This document shows positions 54,201-63,700 of a stretch of 64,000 nt of DNA, in pieces; position 1 is the first letter of the stretch, and each line of letters begins with the position of its first letter. Source of the stretch: Strongylocentrotus purpuratus. Taxonomy: Eukaryota > Echinodermata > Echinoidea > Camarodonta > Strongylocentrotidae. The notes under the pieces were generated by a model, which was given only the letters and a program-made list of their open reading frames with translations, searched no databases and was not told the origin of the DNA. The stretch is taken from the NCBI RefSeq assembly GCF_000002235.5, contig NW_022145604.1:4459577-4523576 (forward strand), given 5' to 3'. The position numbers were made by a program, and so were the translations under genes.

Positions 54201-56678
54201 CATTTATGCTGACGGAGTCCTGCGTCAGCAAAGCGACCCCTCGTGTGCAACACGCTTTACAGAATGTTTATTAATGTGCGAAGAATGATGAGTCAAACCC
54301 ATATATTCCTGAATTCAATGTGCCCTGCGCTGCCCTGAACAAGGAAACAACACATGGTGCTGTTCATCTAATGGACATAAGCTAGGCATCGTAAAAAAGA
54401 AGGAAAAAGAAGAGCACAAACAGTCGTCCATGTACCCTCATATTTTGATGAGAAGGGTTCGGGTTTCCGGTAAAGATGCAGAATCTGATATATACTTCTG
54501 AGTCTCAAGTTAGGGGTTCATGACTGTGAATTGTTAGATTGTAAAGTTTAACGTGATATCCGCCTATGTTCATGGTCTACAAATACAGACAGTTCAGAAA
54601 TAATCATACCATGATATTAATATCATAAACGAATCTGTCTAGGCCTAAATTTTGAAAGGCTGATTATGTACAGTAGTACATAATACATTGTGTATGTGAC
54701 AATGTTTTGAGATTATCAAAATGATTGAAATTGACTCAACCTTGCTCACTGGAAATCACTCAAAGTCAGTGACTCTGCCTATATCTCCTCTCTTGCTTTC
54801 TTCATTTCTTTCTCTCTTACCTTTCCCCTCTTTCTTCTCTTTCTCAAAAGCTAAATACCAAGATTATTTTCTTTCTTCTCAGACTGATTTCGCCATGCAC
54901 AGGATGCGCTAGTCCACACGGATTCCACAATGCACTACCTCTAAATCAAGATCCATCGCTCTTTGCTGTAAGTTATTACTCTTCTTATGTTCATACGGGT
55001 TTTTTAATCTCATTCTGGTGTTCGTACCTAACAGAGAGACCTTTTTACGTTGAAAGGCGCTGCTTTTGCATTATTGTACGATACCATTTGCTGTGTCAAA
55101 CTTTAATTGGTAATTGAATATTATCTGCTTTGACCAACTTTTTTATATAATATTGGACAAAATGGCGTCCCGGAGGTTGATTCAGAAGGCGGACGTTTGT
55201 TGTAATACGGGACGTTCCCATACAATACCAGAGGTTATCTTGCTTATCAGGCTCCTCTGTATCTCTCTCGAGTAACAAATCCGTACCTACTATCTCTATA
55301 AAGTATAATTGGTGATAAAAAAACACACATGGTATCATTACTTTTCATGCAAAGTGAGGACTGACGGAACCATATGCAATTGTGTTTATAGCCATCTTGT
55401 GATAGCGGATATATTAGTAATTCCTCCAGCTGTTCGAGAAGAAAAGCCGTTTTTAAGGATGATTTAAAGGGACCATAGTAATCATACGTGTATTGTAGTG
55501 AATGTAGAACCTATCACTCTCTCCGTTGCTAACGTCTGTCTATTCTTTATTTTCAGAACCGTATCACAAACACGACAGTGTCTGGTAACTTGGATACTCC
55601 TGAGGGCGGGTTTGACGCTTTGATGCAGATTGCTGTTTGTGGGGTATGATACCAAGACTACTACTCATTATCAATACCAATGTCATTTATATTCAAACAT
55701 GACTTTCATCCAACCAACCAACCTAAGATAATTTCAGTAGTCGTTTTCCAACATTTTTTTTTATGTGCGAAAATAACAATTGGTCATGTTATCAGAACAC
55801 GATTTCTTAGGCACTATAATAAGATGTTGACTTTGCCCTTAAGTCGAGTTCTTGAAAGTCGTTGTGATCATAATTTGTGCCATGTTGTATGCACATTGCT
55901 GTTCATGGGGATAGCATCCAAAGACTACAACTCATACCGATGTCATTTACATGCAATAAATGTCAGCAACTAATCTCCTGGTAGTAATTGATATAGCTTT
56001 TTATGAATTGTCACTTAAACGCACAGATATGAATCGTCATTTTATTATTCTTGTTAATGGCCAAAACTCTGGTTACAAAATCATCTCTTTTCCCCTTTTA
56101 TATCTGATTTGCAAGATCATTTTCATTTTCTACGCAAATGGAAACAAATTATCGACAACATATCATTGTCAGGCACGCTATAGAGACCTCGCCTGTCTCA
56201 CCGTATTCCTTTCCCTCCAGATCATGTTGCAATGCACATTCAAGCAATCAAATATTCACAAAGGTTTTTAGCTAGCCTTGATATCTGTGTTAAATATGGC
56301 GCAAAAATCTTCCTGTTTAAACGCCGGGACAGTGAGATGCTGTCAACATCCCGTTTCCATGCCAACGACTACGTCAATTATACACCAGATACATGTCACA
56401 TTGTCGGTGGTGAGAAGAAGACCGGGGAATTGGATGATGACTTTTGTGTCAAATTCGCTCACGGAGGATTCGCCGATCTCCATGGAAACCAAAGTGGTAT
56501 TTTTTGTATGAAGATGATTATCGTGAGGGTATGCATTTTTCATGACACCTGTCAGCTCGGTGCGGAGAAAGTGTGTCAAGTCATTTTCTCCTAGTAACAA
56601 GAAATGTGTGACACGCTATTTCTATTTGCCTCGCTTTTTCCATTTTTCATTTTCGCTTTATATCCTTGTCTACTCCTC

Positions 56679-56741
<63 letters not shown>

Positions 56742-57520
56742 CTTTATTTAAATGCTGGGTCATTACTGCTTCTTCATTACACTGTATATAACTAAAATTA
56801 TCAATTCTAACTTATCATCTCTCCATCTCTTCTCTTCTTCATTAGTAATTTTGTATCTTTTTTAAAAATCCATTCCCTCAACATTCTCTGTATACGTAAG
56901 AACATGTATTTTTATTATTTATATGAATATCCATTTATATATATCAGTCTGTCCGCCTGACACACTTTATGGCTGTTCGTCTTTTCGTTGTCGATAATTA
57001 TAGTTATCGATTTAAAAAGTGTCAATACATCAGTATCGGTCAAACATTCTGCCTCCCCCATTTTTATTGTGTACACCTATTCAATCATGTTTTAATTGAC
57101 TCAACTTCAGTGTTGTATATTAAAATGGAAAGAAAGTCAGAGATTATAATGATATTTGAAATATTTAACAATATATTGATCCTTGGTTTGACAGGAGGTC
57201 ATCGGTTGGAGACCCAAAGCTCGCCATCTGGTCATCTTTACAACAGACGCTTCATTTCATTTCGCGGGAGACGGAAGAGTAAGTTGAATAGAACTAGAAA
57301 CATGTATTAAAGTTGTGTGATATGGTTGCAAAATTAGAAATACACATTATGTTGAAGATAATGACAATTATAAGAAGCTCATTAGGATATTATTCATTAG
57401 ATAAGATGATGAATACAGAACAGATAAATAAACAAGCGTTTTGATGACTCCTTGTGTTTCACTAAAGTTATGTTAACATACAAATTTGGAAAATGATTTA
57501 ATAATCCCTCTTGCGCTCCA

Positions 57521-57592
<72 letters not shown>

Positions 57593-57739
57593 GTCTCTCT
57601 ATATATCACTCTCTCTCTATCTGTCTCTCTGTCTGGCTCTCTTTATCTATATCTCTATCTATCTCACTCTCTCTTACGCCATTTACTCCACCCTCTCGCC
57701 CTTTGCCTTTCTCGTTATGTTTATCTCTCTCATTCTCTG

Positions 57740-57798
<59 letters not shown>

Positions 57799-60700
57799 TA
57801 TCAGCTTGGAGGCATTGTGGAACCCAATGACGGTCAGTGTCACATGGATCCTAACACAAACATGTACGACTTTAGTACCCTGCAGGTAAGTTTTTTTAAA
57901 ATCTTTTAAAGAGTCTTTTCAAGTAAGTTGGTTTGTTGGTTTGTTTGTTTTACCTTACTGTATTACCCGACCGACCTCTTTAACTCTCCTCAGAGGGACT
58001 TGGTAATGAGGATTAATGCCTTTACCACAGGTCACTAGCGCATCGATTTGGATTCGATCCCAGTAATCACACAGCTTTCCTAAAACAACACGGGCCTAGT
58101 TATAGTACATCCTTTGGAACTGAGCTAGCCAGTCTAGTTAATTATAAACTTCAGTAAAGCCTTTGATATTATAACGGCCTTATATACGGCTTGTTAAATA
58201 TCGATCATCATGGTATCAGAGGAAACATGAAAAGTTGGATAAATGGTGTGTTTTTTAACAAAACGCCAACATAATTATATTTCTTCTCGATGGATAAACA
58301 TCGTCTACCATTCCAGCGACTTCTGGGATCCCCAGGGCACTGTACTCGGTCCTCTCCTATTTGACTTTATTTATTAAATCAAAATACATCTTTGCAGTGA
58401 TGGTGATGATAATGATGGTGATGACGATGTTGATGATGATGACGATGATGTTAATAATGATTACGATTATTTGTAACCTACCAGCTAACCTGTTTTATTT
58501 TCATAATTCTCAGGATTATCCCTCTATCGGTCATCTCAGCGCCAAGCTACGAGAAAACAACGTCATTCCTATTTTCGCTGTTACCAGGGACCAAACGCCC
58601 CTGTACATGGTCAGTGTACTGTCTCAAATTGATTGTAAAGTAGCAGCACACAATGAAACTTAACCCTATTTAGCCCGGGCTATTTTGGAACTGCATAGCC
58701 CGGGGGGGGGGGGGGGGCTTCTCAGGCCCCCCCCCCCTATGATCTCGGCCGTGAAACGACCGATCGCCGCGAAAATTTGCATACATGTCAAGTGAAGTGT
58801 ATAGGTTACTATGGTAATTTCAATTTTTTGAAAAATTCACTCATTTGCATATTTATGGTAATTTATGCAAATAAGGTCATCAAATTCACATTTTTGCCCA
58901 TAAATCAGACATTATTCATATTTAAGCATTCTTTCTCACTACATATATTTGTTAGACCATTTGGAATAATAATACAACACAAAAAATTGAAAAACCAGGG
59001 TTATTCTTTATGTTATCTATTGTTTTGATAATTTCTTATGTATTTCTTTGTTTTTTTAACTCATGTATTTTTATTGTTTTTGTTGTTTTATTTCATTTCC
59101 AACTATAATTCAACTATTTTGACCCCAAAATAAACACCTTAACTATAAACAAGACCAAATAACCAATGTTTTATCTCTTTATTTGAAAAAATGAGATTTC
59201 CATATGTTTTGTACACAAATCACAAAAATGAGCGATTTTCTGGCTGACATGCAAAGACAAAAGGTCATGTGACTTTGTAATGGTAGGTCTGATTTTCGAA
59301 AAATTTCTTTCAAAAGATGCGCAAGACTCGAAAGAAAAAAGTCACAAAATTTCAGTGCAAGATTTTCTTGCGTTAAAAAATTATCGCGAAAAATGTCGAG
59401 GGGGGGGGGCTTCTCAAGCCCCCCCCCCCCCCCCCCCCGGGCTAAATAGGGTTAACAGAAATAGTAATGGAGTAGGTTGAAGGGATGAATGCCTTTTTTG
59501 ATAATTTTAACGATTAAGTGGAATCTTGTATAGCGCTCGATATTAAGTCAATTTTAAGACAATGAAATGAATTTATTTCAATACGCATTTTACGTTATCA
59601 TAAAGACGAAAGAAATACGACGAATGAATTATACACTTTTTGTCTATCTGGTTGTTATGTTTTCTACATGTAAAATTTATTTTTAGATAATGTAATAAAT
59701 GTTAATCAATCGTCGGTAGAATCCTGAGTTATGTGCATAATTGTCAACTAAATGTATGCAAATTGTAAATATTCATTTCAAATATTATCTTACCTTATGT
59801 GAGCGTTTGTTATTTATCTTTAAGTTACCTTTTGTTTCAAAATGCAAAACAATGATTAAAGTCAAATCATCGATTTAATCATGCAATTTTAATAATATTT
59901 TTTTTTTTTTACAGAGTCTGGAGAATTACATCGAGGGAGCGACAGTCGGGACGCTTGACGAAGACTCTGGAAACGTCGTGCAGCTCATTCGTTCAAATTA
60001 TGACGTTAGTGAGGCCCAATTAACTAGTCATTTTATGGAGAAAAAAGGGGAAAGTAAAGGCTATATTCCCATGCAGGTTCTTGATACAAACTATGACGTA
60101 AGGTTTAGATAACTCGTCTGTTATGACGGTTATAGATGATGAAAAAGGGAAATTACATACTTTCTGCACAGGTTCTTCCCACTTTATGATGATTAGGCCC
60201 AGTAGTTGAACATATCGGTCGTTTTCATTATTTTGATGTACTTGATGCAAGTAGCAATCGTTTATACTAGAAAACAAAACTTGCTTTGACGTGATATGCA
60301 CAACATTATTGAAGACTGTTCATGTACTATTTATGGTAATCAATTCCTAACCTACCTTTACCCATGCTTTACCTAATAATTGCATGTCCGACATAGCCCA
60401 TGTAACTTTCAACCTTGCGACAAGTTCATTAAATCTTCATCACATTATAATTATGAAGAGTATTTTAGATATTGATTTGAATTTATTTTTTATAAAGTAT
60501 GTGTGACAGGTGGAATCTGTAAGTTGTGGGGGAGGGGTGGGCTTTAGATGTCTTTAAAAATAATTATCAATCATCATTTTTTTTTTGGTTACACTTTCAG
60601 CGAATCACATCGCAAGTCCGACTAACGTCAACAGCCCCCGATGACGTCACACTCTCCTACCGAGCGAACTGTAAAGACCAGACATACGAAGACACGAACG

Positions 60701-63700
60701 AGTGTTCGGGACTGAGTCTAGGGGACACAGTATCCTTTGATATCACCCTCACGGCCGAGAGGTGTGTCGAAGGCGGCATGACGAGGTAAACGTCGTTCAG
60801 ATATTATGACGGCAAAACCGCTGCCTTTGTTTAAAGTATTAAAAGTGTAATACGCTTAAAATTAAAGCCCCACCGCACTAGTTTGGCAAGGAGGGATTAG
60901 ACTTCCATGCATGGTCACTGACAGGTGGTTATCTCATCAAATAAACTCTCAATTAACATAAGAAAAAGAGGATCATGGGGATCGACCAATAGTTACCGAT
61001 TAGGCATTGTTTGCTATATAGAGGGCGCAAGTAGCTATTATTAGTAATTAGGGCTTTAATGTATGTTAGATAGATTAACCACACAGCTCAGAGATCTTTG
61101 TTGTGCGCAGTTGCCATTCATTTGCAATGACAAAGCCGCGGTGCTTTTTGCGATAACTGAACGAGCCTTTAATGTGCAGACGACACTAGTAATCAGGAAA
61201 AGAGATCAAATTGTATCGGTTAATACAGATTATCGCAAAAAAATATGCACATATTCTATAGCAGGAGCGGCGATCCCGGGGGGGGGGGGGGGGGGACGGG
61301 GGGGGACACCGACCCCCCCCCCCCCCCCCCCCCTCAATTTTTTTAGGGGGGGATCGTCCCCCCCCCTCAAAATTTGAAAAAGTGCAAAAAAAAAGTGTAT
61401 AGCAAATACTGACTAAAGACTGCAACAAACTTTAAGACTCTGGACGGCACTGGACGGCACGTGAGTGCAGCGTTTAGACGAATAAAAGTGCATAAATCTT
61501 CTCGCTACGCTCCCTCGCATAATATTCTTCAAACAAGTAAATAATTGTAGAAAAGTGAGTGTGAAAAAGGTATATTGCTTGTTTTTATACTATTGTTTTG
61601 CTAAGGAATGTTATTTGTTAATACAACAAAACTTCAAAAACCTGTAAGGGGGTAGTCACTTCCATTACCTTCACCCCTCTCGTTCACTATGCTCCCTCGC
61701 ACTGGCGTAATGATGGGGGGGGGGGGGGGGGGGGGTTGGTGGCAGTTTCCCTCCTAATAACATTCAAACGTGGTTTATTTCTAATTTGATACCAGTGATT
61801 TACAAATGATGCTGAAATGGCATGGTTTTTCCCTGAGCTTCCGGGGGCTCTGCCCCCTGTACCCCACCAAAGGCACTAAGACGGGCCCCTGGTTGCTCAT
61901 CTGACCGTAATTAAATGTCTAAAACCCCTGAGCTTCCGGGGGCTCCGCCCCCTGAGAAGTAACAAGGGCCCCTAAAGCGGACCCCTAGATGCTCATCTGA
62001 CCGTTATAAAATACCTCAAACCCCTGAGCTTCATGGGGCTACGCCCCTGGACCCTACGCCAATTTACACTCCACTCGCTTCGTTCGCTTTGCTCTACCTG
62101 ATCGAAAATACTTTAGCCCACCCCCCCCCCCTACTTTGAAAAACGTTCCGCGGGGCCTGCATGTACCATGTAAGAGTGGGGGTGCAGATTTTTTTTTCTT
62201 CCCCCCCCCCCTAAAAAAAAAGAAGGTTTTTGCTCATTACGCCACTGCTCCCCCGTCCCTCGGATTTCGTCCCCCCGGTCATCAAGAGAAATCGCCGCCC
62301 CTGTTCTTTAGGGAGTGTATCAAACTATGAGAGGGCTGGGTATTTTAGGGGGAAAAGAAAAATGTCTTGAAATGTCATGGGGAAAACGCAATTATTATTT
62401 CTTGCTAAATTCAAAGTCAGCCTACAAGATTTTAAAGCATTTCAAAATAACTAGTTAAGGGGTGACATGAGTGCTACTAAGCAATTACATGTGATATTTT
62501 TTCTTTCCTTTCCATATAATCAGTTTCAACATTGGACCAGTAGGATTCAATGAAGAACTTCAGATTGAGCTAGAAGTGACGTGTGAATGCGATTGTCAGG
62601 GATTAGAGGTAAGTAAAGGCTACTGTGAAACATTCATCCACTGCATTCACACCTCTTCCCCCCCCCTCCCCTTTCGCAATGGAAGTTGAGTTCTGGTAGG
62701 AAAAAAAATGGAAAACAGTTTAATATGGTTCTCTTTCTTTTTAGTTTTGAAGAATATAAAAGAAAGATCCTCTGAAAAGGACTGATTTTTCAAATATTCC
62801 TTTTTGTTTGCAACAAAAGTTGCGTTTTGGTGAAGGTGAAGAAAAAAACTTTATTGGCTTTTATTTCATTTTTGTTTAAGCTTGGAATAATATTATAACA
62901 GAAAAATCCCCTGAAAATCAAAAATGATTGCTTTGCAAATCCCCTCGTATTCAAAATATGTCGAGAAATAGCTGAAGAGTTTAGCCCACAGATAATGACA
63001 CATATAGGCCTATATGTAGTCCCTCATATCCATATTTATGTGCAAGCTAGTCCAATTTAAAAAAAATATTTTGATGATTCCAAAGCTACATAGTGTGCAT
63101 CAATAATCATGTCTTGCATGATCAACCTTTCCCATTTTTTTCCAGACAGTTCAGAAGTAAGCAACAATATCGAAAACGTGTATTATGTTTAGAATGTGAA
63201 CAGGACCACAATTTACATACATTTTCTTATTGACATCACTTGTCCTTTCACATTTGATAGGAAGCTAACAGCACTGTTTGCAGCAGTGGTAACGGGACGT
63301 TGGTGTGTGGTGAGTGTGATTGCAACCCTGGACGGTACGGAGTCAAGTGTGAATGCAGCGGTAATGAAATCAACATGGAGAGCACGGATCCATCCCCATG
63401 CAGAACGTTAGTATTATCTATGGTACCCCCAAGTAGCAAATTTCAAGTGAAATCAATGAAATGAAACCATTCATAAAATTATGGGTTCAAATTGAACAAT
63501 TTTTCTTCTTCCATTGGGAAACACTGATAATGTAATTTTATTGCTACAATGTTATATTCAAAGATCATGCATATGAACGTAATGTACATGGATCAAGAGA
63601 AAGGGAGAGAGACAGAGAGAGACAGAGACGAGAGGGGGGGGGGACAAGAAAAAAAATCAAACAATAATTCTGAAAGGTCTATAGCTCACTGTATGTTTTT

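Noticed and set aside
56232..56594. 120-codon frame in intron 8
   Set aside because: No recognisable domain, no matching splice phases with the integrin exons, and it overlaps other frames of similar length.
57486..57909. Ser/Leu-rich frames of 114 and 132 codons
   Set aside because: Translations of (TC)n arrays in intron 9; the second runs over exon 10 in a wrong frame.
63196..63411. 71-codon frame across exon 15
   Set aside because: It is a different frame from the I-EGF1 reading and loses the cysteine pattern.
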